The notes beneath the pieces are model-generated. The model saw only the letters and a program-made list of their open reading frames with translations, searched no databases and was not told the origin of the DNA. A DNA stretch of 64,000 nucleotides. Source: Mycolicibacterium peregrinum (GTDB lineage Bacteria > Actinomycetota > Actinomycetes > Mycobacteriales > Mycobacteriaceae). The position numbers and the translations under genes were made by a program. The DNA is taken from assembly GCF_001665785.1 (NCBI RefSeq), contig NZ_LZSO01000013.1, forward strand, positions 62,001-126,000, in the 5' to 3' direction. This document shows, one piece after another, positions 34,148-43,049 of this stretch; position 1 is the stretch's first letter, and every line of letters begins with the position of its first letter.

Positions 34148-36124
34148 TCAGTGGTGGTGGCACGCCGCCGGCGGCGAGGGTGGAACATCCAGGGCCGGGT
34201 TGCCGTCGAAGAATCCCACCGGTTTGAGCTTGAAGCCGGTGTAGTGGCACGGCATCACCGGCCAGTCCTCCGGGCAGACCACGTGGTGGGCGCCCACCGT
34301 GTACCAGAGCACGATGTCGGTGTCCGTCAGCGGCGCGTCGTCGGCGACGTACTGCGGCAGACCCTGGGCCTCGGCGCACTGATACATGTAGTCCCCCGCG
34401 GCGAAGAGCTCCTTGGGGTCAAACCGGGTCACCCACAGGTTGTGCTGGACGAACCGGGCCCGGTCGTAGATCACCGAGCCCTCCTGCACCATGACCGGGA
34501 CGATGTCCTTGGGCATCAGCTTGTAGCCGACCGGTGCGCCGAACTCGTTGAGCTTGGACGGATTGACCACCTTCCAGTACCGGCCGGTCGAGTACTCCCA
34601 GTCCCGGGCACCTTCGGACTCCGAGGCCACCAGGGTGTCCCGGGTAATCCAGGCATTGTGGTGCGGGTTCCGTTCCGGGTCGGGCTCGGGGATCGAATCT
34701 ACTTCGTACACACTGTTTCCCGGACCGTCGATGCTCATGTCCATGCGGAAGTTGAAGAAGTGCTGATGGTTGGGGCCGTACATCCCCGGCGCCACCATCT
34801 TGCCCCAGCGCGGGGTCTCGCCATCGGGAACCGCACCGGTGGTCAGCACGCCGGTGAGTTTGACCTCCATCTCGATGGACGCGTCGTTGTAGAAGTACCA
34901 GAAGAAGCCGTACTCGTAGTTGCCGACAGTGCAGATCATCGAGATCACCAGCCGCCGGGACCGCCGGACTTCGACCTCTCCGGTGCGGAAATCGGTGTGC
35001 TTCCAGGAGATCCCGTAGTCCTCCTCATGCATGCAGATGGCGTTGGGGATGGTGACGGCGTTCCCGCTGGAATCATTGACCGTACCGTCGAAGTAGTAGA
35101 TCTCGCCGAGACAGTCACAGCCCAGGGTCAACGGGTTGGCGGAGAAGCCCATCCCCACCTCACCCATGTCGAAGACGTTCTTGTTCCAATGGGTCGGCGA
35201 CGAATCACCGTATGGTACAACCATTTCTGACAGTGCGGCGCGATACATGATGGGCCGGACCTCGCCACGGTCGGTGTAGGCGACTTCGTGCAGCACCAGG
35301 CCCTCGCGGGGATTGAACCCGACCCGCAGCGACCATTTCTGCCAGGTGACATTCCAGCCGTCGACGGTGAAGCTGGGCCCGTGGGGTTGGGTGATGTCGA
35401 TCGGCTTGACGTCGTCGCGAAACTGCGTGAACGCGGGCCGGTTGTCGGGCGTGAACATGAACTGCCCGGAGTAGTTGCCGCCCTTGGACGGTAACGGGAC
35501 CGCGCCGTGGTCCTCGATGTCGATGACCTCCATGTGGTCCAGGTCGAACGTCACGATCAGGCCTTCGACGGGTCGCGCGTAGCCGTTCTCCGACGGTGCC
35601 GCACGCATGAACGTCAGCGGTCGGCAGATCAGCGGCGAGTTCTCGTAATGGTCCTGCGCGCCGTAGTAGCCGGCCGGCCATGGGTCGATCATCGCCAGGC
35701 TGAAGTCGGTGACACCCCGTTTACGCATGGCTTCCTGCCACCGCGGGTCCTCCCGCACCTTCTCCTCCACTCCCGTCATGTGTTCGACGAGATAGGACGG
35801 GAACCGGCCGGGAATCGGGGTCCACGAGTCGATCACCCTCGCGTCGAGGTCGACGACGGCCTCGTAGATCAGCTTGGCGGCACCGTCGTACATCGTCACG
35901 AACGCCCGACGCGGCACCACGGCCTCCCCCGCGAACGACAGCGCGGCAGTCTTGGCCGGCTCGGCCAGCTGAATCATCACGAATTTCAACGCCGGTGTGG
36001 CGTAGTTCGATTCGGTGATGACGGCCGCCGCCGCCTCGATCTCAGCACCGGTCAGCGGATCGAGTGGATAGCGGCCGGCGGCATCGGTGGATTCGGTCGG
36101 CACCAGAGTGCTGTCCATGGTCAT
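34148..36124 (-). CDS. copper-containing primary amine oxidase
   Basis: A 658-residue copper amine oxidase that turns primary amines into aldehydes, ammonia and hydrogen peroxide. The topaquinone precursor is the first tyrosine of NYEYG (residue 403), self-processed in the family. Copper histidines are in HQHFFNFRMDM, with a third in the C-terminal domain (CHYTGFKL region). It has no signal peptide, and it ends in CHHH. Start ATG at 36124 overlaps the permease stop (ATGA), so permease and oxidase are coupled: one imports an amine, the other oxidises it. Substrate (tyramine, phenethylamine or a polyamine-type amine) cannot be told. Confidence 0.93.
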   Translation of the reverse strand: MTMDSTLVPTESTDAAGRYPLDPLTGAEIEAAAAVITESNYATPALKFVMIQLAEPAKTAALSFAGEAVVPRRAFVTMYDGAAKLIYEAVVDLDARVIDSWTPIPGRFPSYLVEHMTGVEEKVREDPRWQEAMRKRGVTDFSLAMIDPWPAGYYGAQDHYENSPLICRPLTFMRAAPSENGYARPVEGLIVTFDLDHMEVIDIEDHGAVPLPSKGGNYSGQFMFTPDNRPAFTQFRDDVKPIDITQPHGPSFTVDGWNVTWQKWSLRVGFNPREGLVLHEVAYTDRGEVRPIMYRAALSEMVVPYGDSSPTHWNKNVFDMGEVGMGFSANPLTLGCDCLGEIYYFDGTVNDSSGNAVTIPNAICMHEEDYGISWKHTDFRTGEVEVRRSRRLVISMICTVGNYEYGFFWYFYNDASIEMEVKLTGVLTTGAVPDGETPRWGKMVAPGMYGPNHQHFFNFRMDMSIDGPGNSVYEVDSIPEPDPERNPHHNAWITRDTLVASESEGARDWEYSTGRYWKVVNPSKLNEFGAPVGYKLMPKDIVPVMVQEGSVIYDRARFVQHNLWVTRFDPKELFAAGDYMYQCAEAQGLPQYVADDAPLTDTDIVLWYTVGAHHVVCPEDWPVMPCHYTGFKLKPVGFFDGNPALDVPPSPPAACHHH

Positions 36125-37656
36125 CGGGGAAGATCCTCCTTGGTTGCGGTCGAGTCGTCGGCGGTGAGGTCGAACACGGCGAGATGGGCCAGGGCGTCTT
36201 CCTGCGAGACCTTGTGCGCCGACCGGCGGCCGAAGATGTAGACCACCAGTCCGAGCGCGAACATGCCGACGCTGATGCTGCCTACCCACTTCATCCACTC
36301 CGCATCGCCGACCCCGGAACTGGTGAGCCATGATTTCGCGAACGAGTAGTAGACCCCGCCGATGGTGCCGAGGGTGCCGACGACCACGGTGATCCAGACG
36401 CCGACCATGCCGCCGGGGATGCGCCAGAACTTCTCGTTCTCATAGCGATCCGCGTACTTCTTTCGCGCGATGACAACCGGGATGAGGAAGAAGAAGCCGG
36501 AAAGCAGCCACACGGTCGACAGGCCACCCTGGAGGAAGATCGTCGTGTTGACCAGGCTGCTCTGTGAATACAGGCCGACGATGAGCAGCGACGAGATGAC
36601 GCCCTGGATCAGGATGGCCGACACCGGGTTACGGGTGCGCGGGTTGAGATGGGTGAAGATGCGCGGCAGGTGCCGCTCCAGCCCGGAGACGAAGATCAAC
36701 CGCGAGTAGGCCACCTGATACGTCATCAGCGCCACGACGATGATCAAGGCGAGTACGACTGCGCAGATCTCCATCAGCCCGGGGAATCCCGCGACGTCGA
36801 GCATCCCGATGACACCTGTCACGGCGTCGATCTCGGCGGTGGGCAACGCCATCATCGTGCCCAGCGTCGTCATCAGGTAGATGGCGACCAGCGCCGTCGA
36901 ACCCCAGAGGATCATTCGCGGGCCGCTCTTACGCACCGACAGGAACTCCGCACCCATGTTGTACGGCGTCTCCACCCCGAGCAGGTAGAGCAGCACGGTG
37001 CCGTACAGGAAGCCCGATACCGCGAAGTTGGGAATCGTCGCCTCGGACCAGCTGAACGGCGTCGCCGAACCGTTCTTCACCGCGAAGAGCACTCCCGAGA
37101 TGAAGATCGTCAGTGCCAGGATGCCGAACACCACGAAGACGACGTTCATGATCCGTTGATTGGCGGCCAGCTTCGCCAAAGCCAGGCCGACAACCGTCCA
37201 CAGGATCACCAGCTGCAGGATGACGCTCGTCATCACGCCGAGCTCGGTGTGGAAGGCCAACAGCAGGAATGAGAGCACCACCGCAGGCGATGACGCCGCA
37301 TTGAGGATCACCGGCACCCACGACAGGTAGCCGCCGATGAAGCCCCAGGTCTCCCCCCTGGTCCGGGTCGCCCAGATGTAGACACCGCCTTGGCCGGGCC
37401 ACAGGTTGCCGAGTTCCACCACGGCCATGCCGGCGGGGACCAGGAAGGTGAGGATGCCCAGCACCCACATGGGGATGGCGGTCCATCCACCTGTCGCCAT
37501 CACCGAGGAGCCGGTGATCCAGCAGATGATGAAGACATAGGCCGCGGTCAGGCCGAAGGTGCTCATCACCTTGGGCAGGATCTGTTCGGGGACCAGCTCG
37601 GTCGTCATCAGCTTGTCACGCGCTGACGGCGCCGCGGCCTCCAATTCTTGAGTCAT
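36121..37656 (-). CDS. APC family amino acid/amine permease
   Basis: A 511-residue membrane protein with about twelve hydrophobic helices and APC-superfamily features: the unwound first-helix region, PGQGGVYIWATRTRGETWGF in the second to third helix area, and NMGAEFLSVRKSGPRMI before the central helices. Start ATG at 37656 after AGAGGAA. It overlaps the amine oxidase by 4 bp and follows the ABC ATPase by 25 bp. Its substrate is most likely the amine oxidised by the downstream enzyme. Confidence 0.9.
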   Translation of the reverse strand: MTQELEAAAPSARDKLMTTELVPEQILPKVMSTFGLTAAYVFIICWITGSSVMATGGWTAIPMWVLGILTFLVPAGMAVVELGNLWPGQGGVYIWATRTRGETWGFIGGYLSWVPVILNAASSPAVVLSFLLLAFHTELGVMTSVILQLVILWTVVGLALAKLAANQRIMNVVFVVFGILALTIFISGVLFAVKNGSATPFSWSEATIPNFAVSGFLYGTVLLYLLGVETPYNMGAEFLSVRKSGPRMILWGSTALVAIYLMTTLGTMMALPTAEIDAVTGVIGMLDVAGFPGLMEICAVVLALIIVVALMTYQVAYSRLIFVSGLERHLPRIFTHLNPRTRNPVSAILIQGVISSLLIVGLYSQSSLVNTTIFLQGGLSTVWLLSGFFFLIPVVIARKKYADRYENEKFWRIPGGMVGVWITVVVGTLGTIGGVYYSFAKSWLTSSGVGDAEWMKWVGSISVGMFALGLVVYIFGRRSAHKVSQEDALAHLAVFDLTADDSTATKEDLPR

Positions 37657-37681
37657 TGATTCCTCTCCCAATACGGTTGAG

Positions 37682-38410
37682 TCAGTTGACGATTTGTCCG
37701 TCTCGCATCCGGACGACACGGCTCGCTTCGTCGGCCACCGTGGGATCGTGGGTGCTTGCGACGACCGTGACGCCCAATGTCGAGCACAGGTCGCGCAGCA
37801 TGCGCACCACCGTCTCCCCCGTGCGGTGGTCCAGGTTGGCCGTCGGTTCGTCGGCCAGTACCAAGGTCGGGCTGCTGATCAGCGACCGTGCGATCGCGGT
37901 GCGCTGTTGTTCACCGCCCGACATCTTCGTGGGCTGGTGATGAATCCGGTGCCCGAGGCCCACCAGCTCGAGCAGTTCGGTTGCGCGCTTGCGCAATGAC
38001 TTTCGGTCGTACGGCTCGAACATCAGCGGCAGCTCGACGTTCTCGACCGCGGACAGGAACGGGATCAGGTTGTAGCTCTGGAAGATGAATCCGATGGCGT
38101 CGTGCCGCAGCGCGGCGAACTGGCTCTCCGTCAACTGCGCGGTATCCCGTCCGCCGATCGTGACGGTGCCCTTGGTCGGACGGTCCAGCCCGCCGATGAT
38201 GTTGAGCAGCGTGGACTTTCCACTGCCGCTCGGCCCCATCAGGCAGACGAACTCGCCCGGCATCACCTGGAGTTCGGCGGCGACGAGTGCCTTGACCACC
38301 TCGTCGCCGAGCTTGTGCAGTTTCCATACATCGCTGACCTCGATGACGGGCTTGCTGACCGGGTCGGCGTCCTCCGATGCGGCAGCGGCGGTGTCGTGAA
38401 GTGCGGTCAT
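37682..38410 (-). CDS. ABC transporter ATP-binding protein (LolD/MacB type)
   Basis: A 242-residue ABC ATPase with Walker A GPSGSGKST, signature MSGGEQQR, Walker B LVLADEPTANLD and the ASTHD switch histidine. The LolD-like subfamily works with FtsX-type permeases, two of which precede it. These exporters move lipoproteins, peptides or drugs, or act as mechanotransducers; the partner substrate is unknown. The gap to the second permease is only 7 bp. Confidence 0.93.
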   Translation of the reverse strand: MTALHDTAAAASEDADPVSKPVIEVSDVWKLHKLGDEVVKALVAAELQVMPGEFVCLMGPSGSGKSTLLNIIGGLDRPTKGTVTIGGRDTAQLTESQFAALRHDAIGFIFQSYNLIPFLSAVENVELPLMFEPYDRKSLRKRATELLELVGLGHRIHHQPTKMSGGEQQRTAIARSLISSPTLVLADEPTANLDHRTGETVVRMLRDLCSTLGVTVVASTHDPTVADEASRVVRMRDGQIVN

Positions 38411-38417
38411 GTTCGGC

Positions 38418-39017
38418 TCAGCCTCCCGAGGTGAGGGATCGGATGGGTGGACGTGATGCGGCGTTGAAGGTGGGCACGAAACTTGTTGCGACCGCGGCCG
38501 CGACGCTGACCCCGATGGCGATCGCCGCGCCTACCGCCAGTCCTGAGTAGGACACCCCGGTCGGCGCCAGGCCCACGAGCGCGACCACGATGCCGGTGAC
38601 ACCTGCACAGGCCGCACCGAGCAGCGAGCCCAGGACTGCGGCCACCACCGGTTCGACGAGGAGAGCAGCGATCACGGGGGCGCGGGGTATGCCGTTGGCT
38701 CCGAGCACCCCGAGTTCACGGGTACGGTGCGCCACGGTTCGGGTGGTGGCCACCGCGACTTCCACCACCCCGACGAGCAGCACGGTGACCGCGATCAGGA
38801 TCACCGCTCGGTTGATCTCCTCGGCGTGCCCCAGTGCTGCCGATTGCGCGCGGATCCCCGAGGACATGCCGAACACCAGCACCACCAGGAAGGCCCCGGT
38901 GGCAGTGGTCACCACCGGCAGCACCATCTCGCGAATCCGTCGGCGGGCGGACAGCCAGCCGTAGGCCAGGCCCTTGCTGTTCACCTGCCATCTGTTCCCG
39001 GCGCCGGCGCTCGTCAC
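38418..39017 (-). CDS. short FtsX-like permease
   Basis: A 199-residue protein with one N-terminal hydrophobic segment and three C-terminal ones, the FtsX permease core without a large external domain. The start is GTG at 39017, overlapping the stop of the upstream permease (GTGA). It is shorter than usual FtsX/MacB permeases and probably forms a heterodimer with the 397-residue permease at 39014. Confidence 0.82.
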   Translation of the reverse strand: MTSAGAGNRWQVNSKGLAYGWLSARRRIREMVLPVVTTATGAFLVVLVFGMSSGIRAQSAALGHAEEINRAVILIAVTVLLVGVVEVAVATTRTVAHRTRELGVLGANGIPRAPVIAALLVEPVVAAVLGSLLGAACAGVTGIVVALVGLAPTGVSYSGLAVGAAIAIGVSVAAAVATSFVPTFNAASRPPIRSLTSGG

Positions 39018-40207
39018 CGTGCCCCCAGGAGGTCGACCGGACGTTGCTGCAGGAGACGGTGCACGGGCACCAGGGCGCCGACGATGGCCATCGCCGGCAG
39101 GAACGCAGCCACCATTGCGGCGGCCTGGGCCCATGCGGTCAGTGTGGCGATTTCCGGAATGACCAGTGCCACAGCGATACCCGCGCCGAGCACACCGACC
39201 GCGTAGGCCGCCACAAAGACGATCGCCGATTCGATCAGGAAGAAGTACAGCACCTCGTCGGCGAGGCCGATGCTGCTCATGATCCCGAAGTCGCGTTTAC
39301 GTTCGGCGACTGCGGCCAGGAAGGACGAGACCGCGATGACGAATCCCAGAGCGAGCCCGATGGTGGAGATCAGGCCCAGGGTCGAGCCGGTGACCTGCCC
39401 CGAGAACAGCGCCGAGAACTTCTGCTCGAAGCTCAGCGGACCCGATCCGCCGACCGTGTCGTAGATCAGGCCGTGACCGCCGGCCTCCGGCTGCACCGAC
39501 GGGTCGGCCGTGGCAGGCAACCCCACGGCGGCTCCGAAGATCTGGGCCAGGTCGCGGCGATGTTCGTCGCCCGGCGGCGCCGTGACCGTCCACCAGCCGT
39601 TGTCGCCGACGAGGAGCCGTGCCAACGCGGGTGCCACGGTCATCGACTCCCCAGCCCCGGAGACCTTCGCGGTGAGCGGCAACGCTCCGACGTCGATCAC
39701 CTCTCCGGACGCGACCCCCAATCGGCCGGCCAGGCCGGAGCCCAAAACCGCCTGACCAGAAGGCACTTCGTCACTGCCACGTAGCGATACCGCAGTGCCG
39801 TCGATCGCCGTCACGCCGGAGATCATCATCCGGCCGTGCCAGCCGTCGGGCAGGTCGAACGCCGGAGGTGGCCCATCGGCGACCAGAGCGCGCGCCTCGT
39901 TGTCAAAGTGCACCCCGGCCGCCGGCACCGCCCACAACTGGGCATCACCCAGTACATCGACGACGGAATCGGCCCCGGTGATCGCAAAGCTCGCCGAGAT
40001 GGTGCGCACCACGGTGACGCAGGCAAGGGCCAGCGCGATCCCGAGCACCGACAACACAAACCGTTCGGGCCGGCGACGAATGTTGGCCAGCGCGAATCGA
40101 ATCAGGCACCCGAAGGTGCCTCCGGTCCGCACCGCAGTGGTCGCGATCTCCGGCGATCGACGGGCTGTGGATGCTTGAGACGAAGGTATCGAAGCTACTG
40201 TCTCCAC
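39014..40207 (-). CDS. FtsX-like ABC permease with extracellular domain
   Basis: A 397-residue permease: one membrane helix (about 47-70), a large external domain (about 75-270), then three helices (about 275-300, 320-345, 360-385), the FtsX/MacB topology. The short N-terminal region is hydrophilic. It starts the five-gene operon permease-permease-ATPase-APC permease-amine oxidase. How the exporter relates to amine oxidation is not evident; it may use or remove the same compound. Confidence 0.88.
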   Translation of the reverse strand: METVASIPSSQASTARRSPEIATTAVRTGGTFGCLIRFALANIRRRPERFVLSVLGIALALACVTVVRTISASFAITGADSVVDVLGDAQLWAVPAAGVHFDNEARALVADGPPPAFDLPDGWHGRMMISGVTAIDGTAVSLRGSDEVPSGQAVLGSGLAGRLGVASGEVIDVGALPLTAKVSGAGESMTVAPALARLLVGDNGWWTVTAPPGDEHRRDLAQIFGAAVGLPATADPSVQPEAGGHGLIYDTVGGSGPLSFEQKFSALFSGQVTGSTLGLISTIGLALGFVIAVSSFLAAVAERKRDFGIMSSIGLADEVLYFFLIESAIVFVAAYAVGVLGAGIAVALVIPEIATLTAWAQAAAMVAAFLPAMAIVGALVPVHRLLQQRPVDLLGAR

Positions 40208-40247
40208 AGTGGGGAATGCTGCGAGCTCTGTGTTTCACCCGAAGTAG

Positions 40248-40265
40248 CTCGCGGTGTCACGCGAG
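40248..40265. promoter_or_regulatory. inverted repeat upstream of the ABC/amine oxidase operon
   Basis: CTCGCG-GTGTCA-CGCGAG, 40 bp before the first permease start, in the 145-bp gap between the amidase and the operon. A candidate operator; no regulator gene lies next to it. Confidence 0.35.
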
Positions 40266-40352
40266 TTAACACCCACTGTTGGGCGTTACGTCATGATGTC
40301 GCCGACACAACGGATTTCGTCGCCGTCGATGGGAGACGGCTTCAAAACCGCC

Positions 40353-41804
40353 CTATTTCACCGCTTTTCGCGGCCGTTTCCGCGGAGCTTCGGGAACCGG
40401 ATCCTGAATGCGCGGCCAGGGCCTGGCCTCTTCCAGCTCGTACGCCAACTCCAGCAGCAGCGCTTCGCGGCCACGGGCCGCCGACAGCATCATGCCCACC
40501 GGAAGGCCGGTTTTCGTCTGCGCCAACGGCAGCGAGATGGCCGGATCCCCGGTGGCGTTCTGCAGCGGTGTGAACGCCACCCAACCCAGCAAACGGTCGA
40601 TGATCTGCTCGTAGTCCGCCGTCGGATCGAGCCGGCCGATCTCCAGGGTCGGCTCGGCCAGGGTGGGCATGAGCACCGCGTCATAGCTGTTGGACAGCCG
40701 CTCGGTGATCCGCCGCGACCTGGCCAGGTGGGTGATCGCCGCCGGGACCCGGTACAGGTTGCGCGATGCGTGCCGTTCCAGGCCCAGCGTGAGATTGTCG
40801 AGCTTGTCGCGGTCGAAGCTCGGGCCGAAGGATCGCTTCCCACCGCGTACCAACGCATACGCCAGGAACGACCAGTACAGCAGAAAATCATCCTTGAACC
40901 GGGCCTGGACCGGATTGCCGATCACGGTGATCTGGTGTCCGAGCTCCTCGAGCAGTGCTGCGGTCTTGTGGGTCAGCTCGGTCATCTCCGGGCCGGCATC
41001 GTGCACGACGGACTGCGTGCACACCGCGATGCGCAGGCGCTGTTTGCCCGCGCGGCTGACATCGCCGATCGGTGGCAGTTTGGGGTTGCGGTAGACGCGT
41101 TCCATCTCCCGGTACAGCGCCGCGGTGTCACGCACCGACCGGGTGAGCACCCCGTCGGCCACGATCCGCAACGGCATCATCCGCAGATCGTGGTCCTGCG
41201 GCAGCCTGCCCCGGGTCGGCTTGAGGCCGACGAGCCCGTTACAGGCCGCAGGGATGCGGATCGATCCGCCGCCGTCGTTGGCGTGCGCGATGGGTACGGC
41301 ACCGGCCGCGACGAAGGCACCCGAACCCGACGAGGACGCGCCTGCGGTATAGAGCGGGTTCCACGGGTTGCGCACCGGGCCGAGGCGGGGATGCTCGCAT
41401 GCCGCGCTGAACCCGAATTCCGAGAGCCGGGTCTTTCCCAGCGGCACGAGGCCGGTGGCGAGGTAGGCACGGGCGAAGTCACCGTGCGACGTTTCGGCGT
41501 GGGGTTCCCACGCATCGGTGCCGCGCATCGTCGGCATGCCCTCGACCGCGGAGTTGTCCTTGACGAAGGTCGGGACGCCGTCGAAGTACCCGCCGTAGGG
41601 GCTGGGGGCGGCGCCGCGGGCGTGGGCCCGGTCGAAGGCCTCGAAAGCCAGTCCGTTGAGGGTGGGATTGACCGCCTCGACACGCGCCACCGCGGCCTCG
41701 ATCAGGTCGGCCGCCGATACCCGGCCTGCTCGCAGTTCTTCCACCAGGCCGACGGCATCGTGTTCACCGAGGGCGTCGTCGCCGAAGGCGAAGATTCGAC
41801 TCAT
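40353..41804 (-). CDS. amidase signature family protein (AmiC-like)
   Basis: A 483-residue amidase-signature hydrolase. The Ser-cisSer-Lys core is visible: the first lysine in FVKDNSAVEG, the glycine/serine-rich AGASSSGSGAFVAAG and the nucleophile loop NDGGGSIRIPAACNGLVGLKP. It hydrolyses an amide bond, substrate unknown. Position and length match M. tuberculosis amiC (Rv2888c), which precedes tsf; here an F420-type oxidoreductase lies between. A perfect palindrome lies 7 bp upstream of the start. Confidence 0.88.
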   Translation of the reverse strand: MSRIFAFGDDALGEHDAVGLVEELRAGRVSAADLIEAAVARVEAVNPTLNGLAFEAFDRAHARGAAPSPYGGYFDGVPTFVKDNSAVEGMPTMRGTDAWEPHAETSHGDFARAYLATGLVPLGKTRLSEFGFSAACEHPRLGPVRNPWNPLYTAGASSSGSGAFVAAGAVPIAHANDGGGSIRIPAACNGLVGLKPTRGRLPQDHDLRMMPLRIVADGVLTRSVRDTAALYREMERVYRNPKLPPIGDVSRAGKQRLRIAVCTQSVVHDAGPEMTELTHKTAALLEELGHQITVIGNPVQARFKDDFLLYWSFLAYALVRGGKRSFGPSFDRDKLDNLTLGLERHASRNLYRVPAAITHLARSRRITERLSNSYDAVLMPTLAEPTLEIGRLDPTADYEQIIDRLLGWVAFTPLQNATGDPAISLPLAQTKTGLPVGMMLSAARGREALLLELAYELEEARPWPRIQDPVPEAPRKRPRKAVK

Positions 41805-41811
41805 GACCAGA

Positions 41812-41829
41812 CGGTACCAACTGGTACCG
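41812..41829. promoter_or_regulatory. perfect palindrome upstream of the amidase
   Basis: CGGTACCA-AC-TGGTACCG immediately before the amidase start. A related but degenerate copy (GGTACCA-AT-GGTGTG on the minus strand) lies at about 42724-42739 before the neighbouring oxidoreductase. Together they suggest one repressor for both genes. Confidence 0.55.
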
Positions 41830-41862
41830 ATCGGGCGGCGGGCTCTCGGCGCCCAACCGCCG

Positions 41863-42717
41863 TTACTGCGTCCGGGCCACGCTCTGCAGCACAGCCAGAT
41901 GCTCGTCGACGGTCCGCAGACCGGCTCCCATGGTGTTCACGGTGACGTGCGTGGCCCCGGCGTCGGCCCACGCGGCGATGTCGGCCACCACCTTGTCCGG
42001 ATCACCGGTCCAGGTCACGCGCCCCTCCATGCCGATCCCGGCGGGATCTCGCCCGGCGGAGACGGCCGCACGCTCAACCCTGGCCCGAGCGTCATCGAGT
42101 TCCAGCCCTGGTCCGACCATCGGGAACCACCCGTCGCCGAGTCGCCCGGCCCGCTCCAGTGCGCGCGCGGAGGCAGCGCCGAACCACACCGGGATCGGAC
42201 GCTGCACCGGCAGCGGCGCCAGGCCCGCACCGGTCACCCGGTGGTGGCGACCTTCGAAGGTCACCGACGATTCGGTCCACAGCCGACGCATCAGCTCGAC
42301 CTGCTCCTCGGACCGCTTGCCGCGGTTTCCGAAATCCTCGCCGAGCGCCTCGTACTCGACCGCATTCCAGCCCAGCCCGACGCCGAGGCGCATCCGCCCA
42401 CCGCTGAGCAGGTCGACCTCGGCAGCCTGCTTGGCCACCAGAACGGCCTGGCGCTGCGGCAGGATGATCACCCCGGTGACCAGTTCCAACGAGGTGACCG
42501 CGGCCAGGTAACCGAACATCACCATCGGCTCGTGAAAGGTGGTGTAGAGGTCATATGGGCCCGACCAGTCCCGGTGGACCGCCGGATCGGCGCCGACCAC
42601 ATGGTCGTAAGCCAGGATGTGGGTGAAGCCCAGCTCTTCGACACGCTGGCCGTATGCGCGCACCGCTCCCGGATCTCCGCCGAGTTCCGTCTGCGGAAAC
42701 ACCACACCTACGCGCAT
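41863..42717 (-). CDS. LLM class F420-dependent oxidoreductase
   Basis: A 284-residue luciferase-like TIM-barrel protein: VFPQTELGGDP at the N-terminus, LAYDHVVG, the LGVGLGWNAVEYEALG block and WFGAASARALERAGRLGDGWFP, typical of mycobacterial F420-dependent oxidoreductases. Substrate unknown. Start ATG at 42717 after GGAGGTGAC. It is upstream of the amidase on the same strand with a 58-bp gap containing the shared palindrome. Confidence 0.88.
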   Translation of the reverse strand: MRVGVVFPQTELGGDPGAVRAYGQRVEELGFTHILAYDHVVGADPAVHRDWSGPYDLYTTFHEPMVMFGYLAAVTSLELVTGVIILPQRQAVLVAKQAAEVDLLSGGRMRLGVGLGWNAVEYEALGEDFGNRGKRSEEQVELMRRLWTESSVTFEGRHHRVTGAGLAPLPVQRPIPVWFGAASARALERAGRLGDGWFPMVGPGLELDDARARVERAAVSAGRDPAGIGMEGRVTWTGDPDKVVADIAAWADAGATHVTVNTMGAGLRTVDEHLAVLQSVARTQ

Positions 42718-42822
42718 GTCACCTCCCACACCATTGGTACCTGCCACACTCCCACATCGGCAAAGCCCGGCGCCCCGGCGTGAGCAACTACCCGGCACCG
42801 ACCGGGTTACGAATGGACAAAA

Positions 42823-42847
42823 CCCCGCACTTTCCGGCGAGGCGGGG
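42823..42847 (-). terminator. secondary GC-rich hairpin
   Basis: CCCCGC (42823-42828) pairs with GCGGGG (42842-42847); on the minus strand the stem is followed by TTTTG, as expected for a weak backup terminator for the tsf transcript. Confidence 0.45.
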
Positions 42848-42913
42848 CCAGGCCGTCGAGCTCCCGAGCGAAGTTGAGTACCTGTCGACGGGATGACGCC
42901 GCCCCGGAATGAA

Positions 42914-42960
42914 CAAAACCCCGCGCGTTCCGGGATCGCCGGAATGAGCGCGGGGTTTTG
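42914..42960. terminator. strong intrinsic terminator of rpsB-tsf
   Basis: CAAAACCCCGCGC (42914-42926) pairs perfectly with GCGCGGGGTTTTG (42948-42960), with an inner TTCCGG/CCGGAA stem. On the minus strand the stem ends in TTTTG, giving a U-rich tail; the symmetry makes it bidirectional. Confidence 0.75.
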
Positions 42961-42971
42961 CGGCGGGCAGC

Positions 42972-43023
42972 GACGGCCGAGCCGTCAATCGGGTGTGGAC
43001 GGCCGAGCCGTCAATCGGGTGTG
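42972..43023. repeat. tandem 26-bp direct repeat, two copies
   Basis: Two identical 26-bp units (42972-42997 and 42998-43023) lie directly after the tsf stop. Each contains the hairpin GACGGC-CGA-GCCGTC. The exact duplication suggests a recent slippage event and gives two stacked stem-loops in the tsf 3' untranslated region. Confidence 0.85.
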
Positions 43024-43049
43024 ATGCGCCGCCCGAGTCTTCTTCGGTG

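Larger units (their letters stand above)
42718..43049. other. 332-bp gene-free region after tsf
   Basis: This holds no plausible gene. From the tsf side it contains two tandem 26-bp repeats with hairpins (42972-43023), a strong terminator (42914-42960), a second GC-rich hairpin (42823-42847), a CCCGG/CCGGG pair (42791-42806) and the degenerate palindrome before the oxidoreductase. It therefore appears devoted to ending the highly expressed rpsB-tsf transcript. Confidence 0.6.

Noticed and set aside
42972..43023. Direct repeats considered as a CRISPR array
   Set aside because: Only two units, directly abutting with no spacers, and no cas genes in the window.
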